A DNA stretch of 64,000 bases from Adiantum capillus-veneris (taxonomy: Eukaryota > Streptophyta > Polypodiopsida > Polypodiales > Pteridaceae), in contig CM043968.1 of NCBI GenBank assembly GCA_014529385.2, positions 125,509,518 to 125,573,517 on the forward strand, given 5' to 3'. A program made the position numbers and the translations under genes. The notes beneath the pieces were generated by a model, which ran no database searches, was not told the DNA's origin, and was given only the letters and a program-made list of their open reading frames with translations. This document shows positions 42,299-50,874 of the stretch, one piece after another (the stretch's first letter is position 1; each line of letters opens with the position of its first letter).

Positions 42299-44025
42299 TC
42301 AATGATGGGTTCTTCTTTGTCATTATCCATTTCTGTTATACTGACTGCGTTTATTCGTATTGCTCCTTCATTGCGCTGTTTCTGACGCAGTAGTCTTCTT
42401 TTCTCCATTCTTTCCTTCGCCTCGGCTTGCGCTTCCTCCTCAATCTTTTTCTTTTTCTGGACACGCAGCTTTTCTTGATGTATTTTGAGAAGCATGTCTT
42501 GTGTTAGCGGCAACAGATACTTTTTCACTCTGCATCCACTAATCCAATTGGGCATTTCTTCTCCGTCTAATGTAGCAAGCTTGACGGCTCCACTTGGTGA
42601 TAGATCTTTAATCACCAGAGGTCCCATCCCTCGCTTTTTAAGCTTCTTAGCATGCTGTTTCAGAGTGTAAACTAGGACATAGTCCCCAACTTTAAACTCT
42701 TTAGTCCGCACATGCTTATCAAAAAATTCCTTTTGTCGCCTTTTTTGAGCGTAGATGGAAGCTACTGCTTTTAGGCGAAGCTCATCTAGCTTTTCCAGGT
42801 CATCTATTCTATCAGAGAGCTCGTGCCCTGTCCACTCTAGATCCTTAGCCACCCTTAAGGTTGAAATCAAGAATTCTATTGGTAAGATAGCATTTAGCCC
42901 AAAAACCATGTTATATGGGGTCGTTCCTATGGATGTTTTATACGCCACCCTATATGCCCATAATGTTGAATGCAACTTTTGGTCCCAGTCAGTTCTCGAC
43001 TTAGATACAATCTTCGTGAGGACCGTGCATATGGTTTTGTTTGTTGCTTCAGCTTGTCCGTTTGCTTGTGGATGATACGGGGCTGATTTCCTATGGATTA
43101 CCATGAATTCATCTAGAAGGATCTCTATCACTTCATTTATGAAATGTGTGCCTCGATCACTCACAATTTCTATTGGCAATCCATATCGTACAAAGACGTA
43201 TTCATACAAAAATTGTGCCGTGGTCCTGGCATCTGCTTTTTGAGTTGCCTTTGCTTCGACCCACTTTGTTAGATAGTCTGTAGCCACAATGATGTATTGT
43301 GCATGAGTCTTATATGCAGGAGGCGAAATGGGTCCGACATAATCAATCCCCCATTTTGCAAAAGCTCTTGCCCCCATCATTGGTCTAAGCGGCATATCAT
43401 CTCTTTTAAGTGGTACTTTGGTCCGCTGACAGTCATCACACCTTTTAACGTATTCCTCAGCGTCCATATGTAATGTTGGCCACCATATTCCTGCGGCTAA
43501 GACAAGTTTTGCTGTCTTATCACCTGAGAAATGGCCTCCACCTACTCCTCCATGAGCTTGCTCCAGGATTATCACATACTCAGACTCTGATGCGCAAATC
43601 CTAAGCTGGTTGTCTTTACCTCTCTTATAGAGTTGATCTCCTATTAAAGCGTAATCTCTAGCTTCTGTCTCTACAGATTTCTGACGAGCTTTTGACGTTC
43701 CTTCTGGGAAAGTTCTATTTGTGAGATATTCAACAATATACTGACTCCATTCTGGAGCGATCATTATCTGATATAATGTTGAATACTCAGCTGGCGGTTT
43801 TGATGAACATACAATACATACAGTGACATATTCATGTACGCTTTCTTTCATTCCTGGCCAATAGACTCCCAATTGTAACAAATTCCTATATGTGTTCCTT
43901 CTTGAACAATGAAATGCACATTCCTGAACATGTGCTTCGCACAGATATATATTATATTCCTCAGGATTGATGCATAGTCGTAAAACATGATCATTTCCCA
44001 ATTGATACAACCTTCCTGCAATCAA
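42205..44025 (-). CDS. gypsy integrase with two zinc-binding HHCC modules
   Basis: Two HHCC modules come first: HVQECAFHC with CIVC (about residues 31-75), and HGGVGGGHFSG with CDDC (about residues 155-200). Each is preceded by a similar lead-in (GRLYQLGNDHVLRLCINPEE and GDQLYKRGKDNQLRICASES). The catalytic core has D in WGIDYVGPIS, D in VSDRGTHF and E in HPQANGQAEATN. The C-terminus has DYVLVYTLKQHAKKLKKRGM and a GPY/F-like module (GPLVIKDLSPSGAVKL), followed by a K/E/R-rich helix. No chromodomain is present. The frame is joined to RT-RNase H upstream (KYNLKHIAIQQSKNLQLIAG is open) if one base is missing from an A-run near 44075. It inserts the cDNA into the genome. Confidence 0.9.
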   Translation of the reverse strand: MIAGRLYQLGNDHVLRLCINPEEYNIYLCEAHVQECAFHCSRRNTYRNLLQLGVYWPGMKESVHEYVTVCIVCSSKPPAEYSTLYQIMIAPEWSQYIVEYLTNRTFPEGTSKARQKSVETEARDYALIGDQLYKRGKDNQLRICASESEYVIILEQAHGGVGGGHFSGDKTAKLVLAAGIWWPTLHMDAEEYVKRCDDCQRTKVPLKRDDMPLRPMMGARAFAKWGIDYVGPISPPAYKTHAQYIIVATDYLTKWVEAKATQKADARTTAQFLYEYVFVRYGLPIEIVSDRGTHFINEVIEILLDEFMVIHRKSAPYHPQANGQAEATNKTICTVLTKIVSKSRTDWDQKLHSTLWAYRVAYKTSIGTTPYNMVFGLNAILPIEFLISTLRVAKDLEWTGHELSDRIDDLEKLDELRLKAVASIYAQKRRQKEFFDKHVRTKEFKVGDYVLVYTLKQHAKKLKKRGMGPLVIKDLSPSGAVKLATLDGEEMPNWISGCRVKKYLLPLTQDMLLKIHQEKLRVQKKKKIEEEAQAEAKERMEKRRLLRQKQRNEGAIRINAVSITEMDNDKEEPIIECKVGTNQIKPEHYWIQEVKLTYFHSVCIDN

Positions 44026-44060
44026 TTGAAGATTCTTGGATTGCTGAATAGCAATATGTT

Positions 44061-46436
44061 TCAGGTTGTATTTCTTCTATCGAACTCTCCTCCATAGGTT
44101 AATAGGTCAACGACATTTTGAGACCACTTAGGTATCATTTCTATGTTGAACAAGTACGCGTCTGGCATGTCGTCATCTACTCCTATAGGGTCTTCTCCAT
44201 TCGTCAATCGCGAAAGATGATCAGCTCTAAGATGTGTTTTTCCTTTCTTTACTACTACCGTGAAGTCGAATTCCAGTAAGATAATGAACCATCTCACTAT
44301 TCTCCCGGTATTGCATGGTTTATTCACTAGGTAGAGCAAGGCTTGGTGATCCGTAAAAAACACAAACTTGTTGGCTAGAAGATAATGCCGAAATTTCTTC
44401 ACAGCATAGATCATTCCTAATCCCTCTCGCTCTGTTGTGGTGTAATTCTTCTCTGCATGGTTGAGCTGTCGACTGGCGTAACAGATAGGAAAATCCATGT
44501 TTCCTTCTTCTGGCTGAGCCAGAATGCATCCTATTGCATATGCCGAAGCATCTATGTGCACATGGAATATCTTCTCCCAATCTGGTGATTTCAAGACTGG
44601 AGCAGTAATGAGTGCCTCTTTCAATTTCTTGAATGATTCCTCACATTCCTCTGTCCATTCAAAGTTCACTATTAGCCTGTAAAGTGGTTGGCCTATTATA
44701 GCGTACATGTAAATGAATCGTCTATAATATCCACAATGTCCCATAAAGCTCTGTACTTGTTTCGCATTGGTTGGTCTAGGCATATCCACTATAACTTTTA
44801 TCTTCTCTAAATCCGTGGATATTCCGTTTTGTGAGACAATATGTCCCAGAATTCTGCCCTGTCGGACCATAAACACACATTTCTCAGGATTGAGACAAAT
44901 GCGATATGTCCTACATTTCTCAAATACTTTTCTTAGGTGTTCTAGATGCTCATCTCTCAGTAGAGAATGTACACATAAGTCATCCATGTATATTTCGAGA
45001 AACAGCCTTAAGTATTCTTTGAAAGCATGCGTCATCAGCCTCTGGAAGGTTGCGGGAGCATTGGTTAGACCAAAAGGCATAACCCGATAAGCATAAATTC
45101 CCCACTCCGTTGCAAAAGCTGTTTTATGTTGATCTTCCAATGCTATGGCTAGCTGGTTATATCCTGAAAAACCATCAAGAAAGGAGTATGCTGTTTTCCC
45201 TGATACACGCTCTAGAACATGATCAGTTATCGGCAGGGGATAATTGTCCCTGATTGTTGCAGCATTCACTTTCTTTAAGTTGACACACACTCGGAGTTTT
45301 CCGTTCTTCTTAGGTACTACCACAATCGGAGATACCCAATCAGTGTGTTCAATCTCGTATATGAATTCAGCTTCCATTAGCTTATCTATCTCTTCTTTGA
45401 TTCGCTTAGCAAACGTATCATTATATGTGTATGGTCTCTGTCTGCTAGGCTTTGCGTCTTGTTTCAGTGGGATTGTGTGTTGGCATATCGATGGGTCAAC
45501 TCCCTTTAAGTCCTTATAAGACCATGCAAACACATCCCTATACTCTCTGAGAAGACTCAAAAGTCTCTCTTCCTCGCTTGGAGACAAATCTGTGGCTATG
45601 TACACCGGTCTAGGCGTCTCACCTGGAGCTGCTAAATCAACTTTTTTTGCATCCTCCGGTCCGTCATAAGATTCGTTCTCCTTCCTCTCTCGAATAGGTG
45701 GGGTTAATATCACCTTCCTATCCTCTATTGTGAATTTCCTATAGTGAGAGGGAACATCCATGTTTTCCTTGATTTTGGCGTTTTTGTCCTCTCCACTCTC
45801 AATTTCTGTAGTCCAAACTTCTTTCAGAGTTTTCTTGAGCTCTCTGTACTTGTTTCTACGTTCTAGCTTGGACTCCGTGTGTTCTCTGTTGCGCTTGTTC
45901 TTTTCTGATTTTTCTGTTTCAGTTTTCGTTCCATTATTTTGAACTTGATTTCTTGAGCCTCTTTTGTCTTTTCGTAAGCTCTTTTGATCACTGCCTCTCA
46001 TTCTTCCAGAAATCTTATCCTTAACACAATCTTCAGCCTTTACTAGCATTAGGAATTGATTTTTTCCTCTTATTCTAGGCATCGGATTGGTTCTAACCCC
46101 TTTTGTTTTTTTCTTTGCTCTATAGTGTTTCTGGCGTTGTTTAGTTTGGTTCGGAAAATCATAAAATCGGACATCCGTTATAGTTTCTTCATTTCCGCTG
46201 GAATTGTCCGTTGACTCGTTGTCTGCTTCATTTCCCCACTCAGGATGATCGGGAATGTCGTGAAACACCTCTTCTTCATCTTCCTTTTCCAGTGTATCGT
46301 TCTTTTCAGTTTCTTTTTTGAGTACATTCTCAACATGAAATACGGAACCACGTCGTACCCGTCCTTGTCGCAAAATTTCGTTGTGGGACCATCCGGAATT
46401 GCACAAACATCTAGGGTTGCTAGAATGTGTGTCCAC
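44061..46436 (-). CDS. gypsy reverse transcriptase and RNase H
   Basis: About residues 1-270 are a charged linker. RT follows: HTIPLKQDAKPSRQRPYTYN, DWVSPIVVVPKKNGKLRVCV, YSFLDGFSGYNQLAIA, YRVMPFGLTNAPATFQRLM and the active site EIYMDDLCVHS. RNase H has HVHIDASAYAIGCILAQ, TTEREGLGMIYAVKKFRHYL and FFTDHQALLYL, giving D, E, D. It ends KKGKTHLRADHLSR and PDAYLFNIEMIPKWSQ. The LDGFSGYNQ box is typical of the Athila/Tat-like side of plant gypsy elements. The protease ORF overlaps the start of this frame, and the switch point is near TATTTCAT at about 46340. Confidence 0.93.
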   Translation of the reverse strand: MDTHSSNPRCLCNSGWSHNEILRQGRVRRGSVFHVENVLKKETEKNDTLEKEDEEEVFHDIPDHPEWGNEADNESTDNSSGNEETITDVRFYDFPNQTKQRQKHYRAKKKTKGVRTNPMPRIRGKNQFLMLVKAEDCVKDKISGRMRGSDQKSLRKDKRGSRNQVQNNGTKTETEKSEKNKRNREHTESKLERRNKYRELKKTLKEVWTTEIESGEDKNAKIKENMDVPSHYRKFTIEDRKVILTPPIRERKENESYDGPEDAKKVDLAAPGETPRPVYIATDLSPSEEERLLSLLREYRDVFAWSYKDLKGVDPSICQHTIPLKQDAKPSRQRPYTYNDTFAKRIKEEIDKLMEAEFIYEIEHTDWVSPIVVVPKKNGKLRVCVNLKKVNAATIRDNYPLPITDHVLERVSGKTAYSFLDGFSGYNQLAIALEDQHKTAFATEWGIYAYRVMPFGLTNAPATFQRLMTHAFKEYLRLFLEIYMDDLCVHSLLRDEHLEHLRKVFEKCRTYRICLNPEKCVFMVRQGRILGHIVSQNGISTDLEKIKVIVDMPRPTNAKQVQSFMGHCGYYRRFIYMYAIIGQPLYRLIVNFEWTEECEESFKKLKEALITAPVLKSPDWEKIFHVHIDASAYAIGCILAQPEEGNMDFPICYASRQLNHAEKNYTTTEREGLGMIYAVKKFRHYLLANKFVFFTDHQALLYLVNKPCNTGRIVRWFIILLEFDFTVVVKKGKTHLRADHLSRLTNGEDPIGVDDDMPDAYLFNIEMIPKWSQNVVDLLTYGGEFDRRNTT

Positions 46437-47854
46437 TCTAATGGTTCAAACGTATCCTCTGGAAAGGGTTCTCCTACATAAGTTTCGTCTTCGATAGCCC
46501 TTTCTAAAACACATTCTTCTCGTTTCAGACTTCCACATTTCGAAGCTCCACACATCCATAACTCCTTGGGTTTACCTAACCAAGCTGGAAATTCGGATCC
46601 CGCCAAAGTAGCTGAATCAAACTCCTCTACCGGTGTTCGGTTCACATCTTTGTAGCTATGGTCTTTCAGGTTCACACGTGTAGTGGTTTCCATATTTCTC
46701 AAGTATATGTGATCGTAGCCCCAATCTTGGACCATTTTCAACTGTCTCATGAATGGTCTTCCCAGTATGATATCATAGTTATTCTCCTTGCCAAAATCGA
46801 CAATAGCGAAAGTATGTTCGTATTCAATGCCGCAAGAAGTCACTACAACTTTCTCTAATAACCCCATAGGTTTCTCCATGTGTCCATCTGCTAATTGGAG
46901 TTTCAACCTAGTCTTCCTTATTGCTGGTTTCCCCCATTTTTTCCAGATTTCTTTTGTAGCTATGGCTACCCCAGCTCCGCTGTCTAGTATTGCCATTGTG
47001 TTCACTCCTTGGAATTCAACTGGTAAGGTTGTATTCCCCTCTTCACCTTCGCAATACTCTCCGACCTTGTTTAAGGGTACAGGCTTAGCGTTCTTTTGTG
47101 GCTTGCTCAGCTCCTCAATGCTCTCTTGCAGTCTTGATGTTGGGTCTGTTATCCCGAATTTCTCCAAGCATTTTCCTACAGTGGTCCACATATGTGGTCT
47201 TAGCCTCAAAAGCTCAGCTAGAGTGATAGTGCATGTCACTGGTGTTGACAAAATCTCTATCAATCCTTGCGAGTCCATGACTTTTTCTGATGAGATTTTT
47301 CGTGAGGGAAGTGCTCTAATCTCGGATTTTGCTTCATACTCTCCTAAGTATGAAGGTAAGGTTTTTAGTGAATGAGATTTGCTCTCCATTGTTCTAACAG
47401 AGCCCCCATCTCCCCAGTAAGATTGCAGATCCAAGTCCACTTGAGATCCTGCCTCAAATTCCACTATGGGAGGATTCCTGATGTCCTTTTCCCAATTTGT
47501 CTGATTAGCTTGGCAACTTAGCTCGTTTGCAAAGTTTGCCTCTCTCACTTGTTTCCAAAATTCATTGTAATCCTCATCTTTTCCGTAAATCCTCTGTATG
47601 ACTGGATGAAAACTCTCTATCTCCTGATCGGTTGTGTTCAATACTATGCGGTCATCCTTTTGTGTATTTTCAGGCTTTTGTGCACTAGGAGTCTTTTCAG
47701 CTACCCGTGAAACGATAGTCTCTTGCTGAATTGGGTTTTCCTTCCCACAATTCATTGTTTCTTTTGGTGGTTCTAATAAGGCTTGTGCAGTCTCGATCAT
47801 TCTCTGGCACATTTCAAGTCTCTGCTTTTCCAATTCCGCGTTTGGGTATGTCAT
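46178..47854 (-). CDS. gypsy protease (canonical) with N-terminal linker
   Basis: The start ATG overlaps the gag stop as ATGA (47851-47854). Residues 1-280 are a polar linker with a conserved patch (LLRLRPHMWTTVGKCLEKFG). The retropepsin has AILDSGAGVAIATKEIW (DSG codons at 46976-46984) and YDIILGRPFMRQLKMVQDWG. The protein meaningfully ends near VVPYF at about 46340, where the RT frame takes over; the rest to 46178 is out-of-frame reading. It cleaves the gag-pol polyprotein. Confidence 0.88.
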   Translation of the reverse strand: MTYPNAELEKQRLEMCQRMIETAQALLEPPKETMNCGKENPIQQETIVSRVAEKTPSAQKPENTQKDDRIVLNTTDQEIESFHPVIQRIYGKDEDYNEFWKQVREANFANELSCQANQTNWEKDIRNPPIVEFEAGSQVDLDLQSYWGDGGSVRTMESKSHSLKTLPSYLGEYEAKSEIRALPSRKISSEKVMDSQGLIEILSTPVTCTITLAELLRLRPHMWTTVGKCLEKFGITDPTSRLQESIEELSKPQKNAKPVPLNKVGEYCEGEEGNTTLPVEFQGVNTMAILDSGAGVAIATKEIWKKWGKPAIRKTRLKLQLADGHMEKPMGLLEKVVVTSCGIEYEHTFAIVDFGKENNYDIILGRPFMRQLKMVQDWGYDHIYLRNMETTTRVNLKDHSYKDVNRTPVEEFDSATLAGSEFPAWLGKPKELWMCGASKCGSLKREECVLERAIEDETYVGEPFPEDTFEPLEWTHILATLDVCAIPDGPTTKFCDKDGYDVVPYFMLRMYSKKKLKRTIHWKRKMKKRCFTTFPIILSGEMKQTTSQRTIPAEMKKL

Positions 47855-50800
47855 CCACCTCTGTTCTGTGTTTGGTTGTTCTTTAACCTAGCTTCGTAAG
47901 CTCTCATCAGTGCGTCCAAGGGTTCGTGTACCTTGTCTACTAGCACTGATCCCCCTGAGCTTAAGCTCGTTGTTTCTTTGATACTCTTTTGTTTCGTTCT
48001 TTCCGGGCTCATCTCTCGTTTCCCGTTTTGACTTTCAAGTTTTTCTAATCTAGCTTTAGTTTGCTTTAGTTCCTCAGCTAGAATAGCGTCTTCACGTTCT
48101 TTTCTCAACTTCATGCGTGCTTTTCTAGCTTTCCATGTGTTTTTCTGACTCCGCGGTCCTTGACTAACCACTTCAGTCGCCAACTTTCCATTCTCAGATT
48201 CTCTAGTGGTTTTCTTAGCTTGAGCTCTAGTAACAACTTGCGTTGGTATCAGAATTTCATTTTCAGACCCACTGCTGGTAGGAATAGTTTCTAACATATT
48301 CAATGTCGTCTTTTGCACTTTGTTTGGATTCTTTGAACAATCCTCAATGAAGTGAGTAACCCCACACTCAGTGCAATAAGCGTTAATTCTAATGATTTCC
48401 GTATGTGGGCAAACATTCATCAGATGGTCACCTCCACACTTGTAACAGGGTCCTAGTGCTGGTCTTGGTCCCATTTGATTCGTCCTTTGTGGATAGGATG
48501 GTCTTTGTCCTGTTAACCCTCCATGAGCTATGAACATTAAGGTTCTTGCGTCCAAATTGTATCTCTCTTCATCAGAAGCACTTGTAATTGTTGGTATTCC
48601 AACATTCCCCATCATGCCCCATGGTTCTGGTTGTTTTGGTTCTTCTGGTGGGTAATACACTGTCGGAGACATGTGTGCACCCAATTCTTCGTAATAGGCT
48701 TGAACAAGCACTAAGGCTTGTTCTTCCTGATTCTCTAAGGTTGGTGCATATCTAATGCCCACTGGTCTTGCTCCTGGTAAAGGTGGTTGTTGTCCCAATA
48801 CCGGTTGCGGTCTTTCTATCCCCATAGGTCCTGGTACATTTCCCGTTGGGTATCGAGGTACTGGATGTATCTGAGGTGGTGCTAATTGAGCTGGAGGTGC
48901 ATACTGGCGCTCCCTTACATACCCTTTGTTGTAATAACACTCCTCTGTTGGATGATTTGTCCATTTTTGCTCAATCGCACACCATTTCAGGGGTTTTGGC
49001 AATGGTTTTTGGTATGGTGCCATCCTTTTTAGAGCATCTTCTATCATTTGCTCTACATTTGGCATGGTTGTTGTTTGAACATTCTTTTTAGTGGTAGTCT
49101 CGCTCGCTACGGAGGAGGAGCTACTGGATGCAAAATCTGTATCCGCTGACACCTCTCCATAAACCGTACAGTTATCCACTAAGTACAATGCCTCTCTCGT
49201 TACTTGCTCGAAACTTGTACAAGCTTTCAAGTGCAAGTCCTTCTTGAGAGTGTCGTTTCTCAGTCCCTCAATAAAGAGAACAGATAGTCTGTCATCTTGT
49301 GGTCGTTCACGTACTGGACATCTCTCAATGTATTGTTTGAAGCGAAGTGAAGCTTCCTTCACCTTTTCGTGTTCTCTCTGTTTGAAAGCATATATTTGTG
49401 AGACCGTATTGTGCTTAATCCCTCGTTTTGAGAATTCCTCAGCGAACTCTCTTAGCAAATGGTCAATGTCATGGAATCCCCCTATGTCCATTGGTTGAAA
49501 CCATGTCAATGCAGTACCTTCTAGAGTAAGACCAAATCCCTCGTATTGTGTATGGAAATCTGTTATCTGCTCAGCTCTTAAGACTTGCTTAAAGAGTGAC
49601 ACATGTGCATACGGATCTCTTGAACCACCATACTTCTTTGGCATACACTTGGCTACTTGAGATGGTCTCATACGTCTATGATCTGCTACCAATCTCATTG
49701 CTCCTGTATCCCGGCTAAAGCTTTCTCTAGCATCATGGACTTCATGGGTTACCCTTGTCGGTTCCTCTGCCCTGAATCTACTACTGGGAGGTAAATGTGA
49801 TGGTTCCGCCTCAAACCTTGGACCTGGAGTGGTATAGGTGGGGATTGGAACTGCACTACCTCGATTCGTCTCCATTGACTCTCTGGAATGTAATGATCCC
49901 ATTGGTCCGAGCTTCGAGTCCCAAGGTTGACTGAAAGAGTCAGCAACCTGAGTTCTTTGTCCTCCTGTTGTCATTGAGTTTTGCACTCCACTTGTTGGTG
50001 TTGGTCTATGTGAGCTAGAAGTAACATAATACTGATGTAGTGGTCCCCCAAAGTATGTATATCCTTCTAATTCTTTCTTGCCCATTGTTGAGTATTGCCT
50101 GCCATACTTATCGTAAGCGGCAATTTTCACTTCCGATCCCTCTGTGTAGGTAAAGACATACAGTCTTTTTTGGTCTGTCAACTCTCTGGTGTAGGGTTCT
50201 TCACATCTATAATAGAGATCTTGCTCCCCATTATTATATTTGTACAGCCCCACATAGATGTTATCAGTGTTGATCCTTATAGTTTCATTCTCTCTTCTTA
50301 ACCTCGCATTAGGGAAGTTCATTATTGGTGCTTTCTCCTCGAGTTCTTCATCTATTTTGGCTTTGGTGCCCATCAATCCCCACTTGTCCACAATGTTAGG
50401 GTTTAGGACTACCAAGTACATGGTACCCTCGTCATCTAGATATCTATCTCCGCTATAGCTCACAGGCACTAAGTCCTTGAACTCACTAGGTCTATCTTCT
50501 ATCTTTACACAATAGCGGTCCATTCCATCTTTGTAGATCTTGGCACCTTGCTCATTGTCGTACTGGTATTTTATGAACAATAGCTTCATTGTGGCGGAAG
50601 GGTTTGATGATCCTGCTGCCATATTTTCTCTGTTGTTCAGGTTCAAGTGTTCCAAGTTTTCGGTGAAAATCTCGTAAGATCTCTCCGAAGAAGTATCAGA
50701 GACACTTCCTTCAAAGATCGGCTCTAATGGTTGCACCCAACTTTGGTTTACACTTCCCTCGGTTGATATGACACTTGCTGGTTCCCCTTGTTTTGGTTGA

Positions 50801-50874
50801 TTATTCCGGAGATTCCTGCCCGATCTCAAATTCATCAATTCCCCTAAAGGACTGTAACTTTTCCGTCTCGGCAA
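47851..50874 (-). CDS. gypsy gag with N-terminal extension and two short zinc knuckles
   Basis: 1007 residues. The N-terminus is basic (MPRRKSYSPLGELMNLRSGR). About residues 95-285 form a folded region I do not recognise (YKDGMDRYCVKIEDRPSEFK, GDRYLDDEGTMYLVVLNPN, YDKYGRQYSTMGKKELEGY). The capsid domain lies at about 415-570 (YAHVSLFKQVLRAEQITDFH, TALTWFQPMDI, FKQREHEKVKEASLRFKQYI, CPVRERPQDDRLSVLFIEGL). Two knuckles follow near 808 and 830: CYKCGGDHLMNVC and CTECGVTHFIEDC, both CX2CX3HX4C, one residue shorter than the usual CX2CX4HX4C. The C-terminus is a K/E-rich helix. It packages RNA into particles. Confidence 0.9.
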   Translation of the reverse strand: MPRRKSYSPLGELMNLRSGRNLRNNQPKQGEPASVISTEGSVNQSWVQPLEPIFEGSVSDTSSERSYEIFTENLEHLNLNNRENMAAGSSNPSATMKLLFIKYQYDNEQGAKIYKDGMDRYCVKIEDRPSEFKDLVPVSYSGDRYLDDEGTMYLVVLNPNIVDKWGLMGTKAKIDEELEEKAPIMNFPNARLRRENETIRINTDNIYVGLYKYNNGEQDLYYRCEEPYTRELTDQKRLYVFTYTEGSEVKIAAYDKYGRQYSTMGKKELEGYTYFGGPLHQYYVTSSSHRPTPTSGVQNSMTTGGQRTQVADSFSQPWDSKLGPMGSLHSRESMETNRGSAVPIPTYTTPGPRFEAEPSHLPPSSRFRAEEPTRVTHEVHDARESFSRDTGAMRLVADHRRMRPSQVAKCMPKKYGGSRDPYAHVSLFKQVLRAEQITDFHTQYEGFGLTLEGTALTWFQPMDIGGFHDIDHLLREFAEEFSKRGIKHNTVSQIYAFKQREHEKVKEASLRFKQYIERCPVRERPQDDRLSVLFIEGLRNDTLKKDLHLKACTSFEQVTREALYLVDNCTVYGEVSADTDFASSSSSSVASETTTKKNVQTTTMPNVEQMIEDALKRMAPYQKPLPKPLKWCAIEQKWTNHPTEECYYNKGYVRERQYAPPAQLAPPQIHPVPRYPTGNVPGPMGIERPQPVLGQQPPLPGARPVGIRYAPTLENQEEQALVLVQAYYEELGAHMSPTVYYPPEEPKQPEPWGMMGNVGIPTITSASDEERYNLDARTLMFIAHGGLTGQRPSYPQRTNQMGPRPALGPCYKCGGDHLMNVCPHTEIIRINAYCTECGVTHFIEDCSKNPNKVQKTTLNMLETIPTSSGSENEILIPTQVVTRAQAKKTTRESENGKLATEVVSQGPRSQKNTWKARKARMKLRKEREDAILAEELKQTKARLEKLESQNGKREMSPERTKQKSIKETTSLSSGGSVLVDKVHEPLDALMRAYEARLKNNQTQNRGG

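Noticed and set aside
42205-42700. A chromodomain at the integrase C-terminus
   Set aside because: The end shows a GPY/F-like module and then a K/E/R-rich helix; no aromatic-cage chromodomain pattern is visible.
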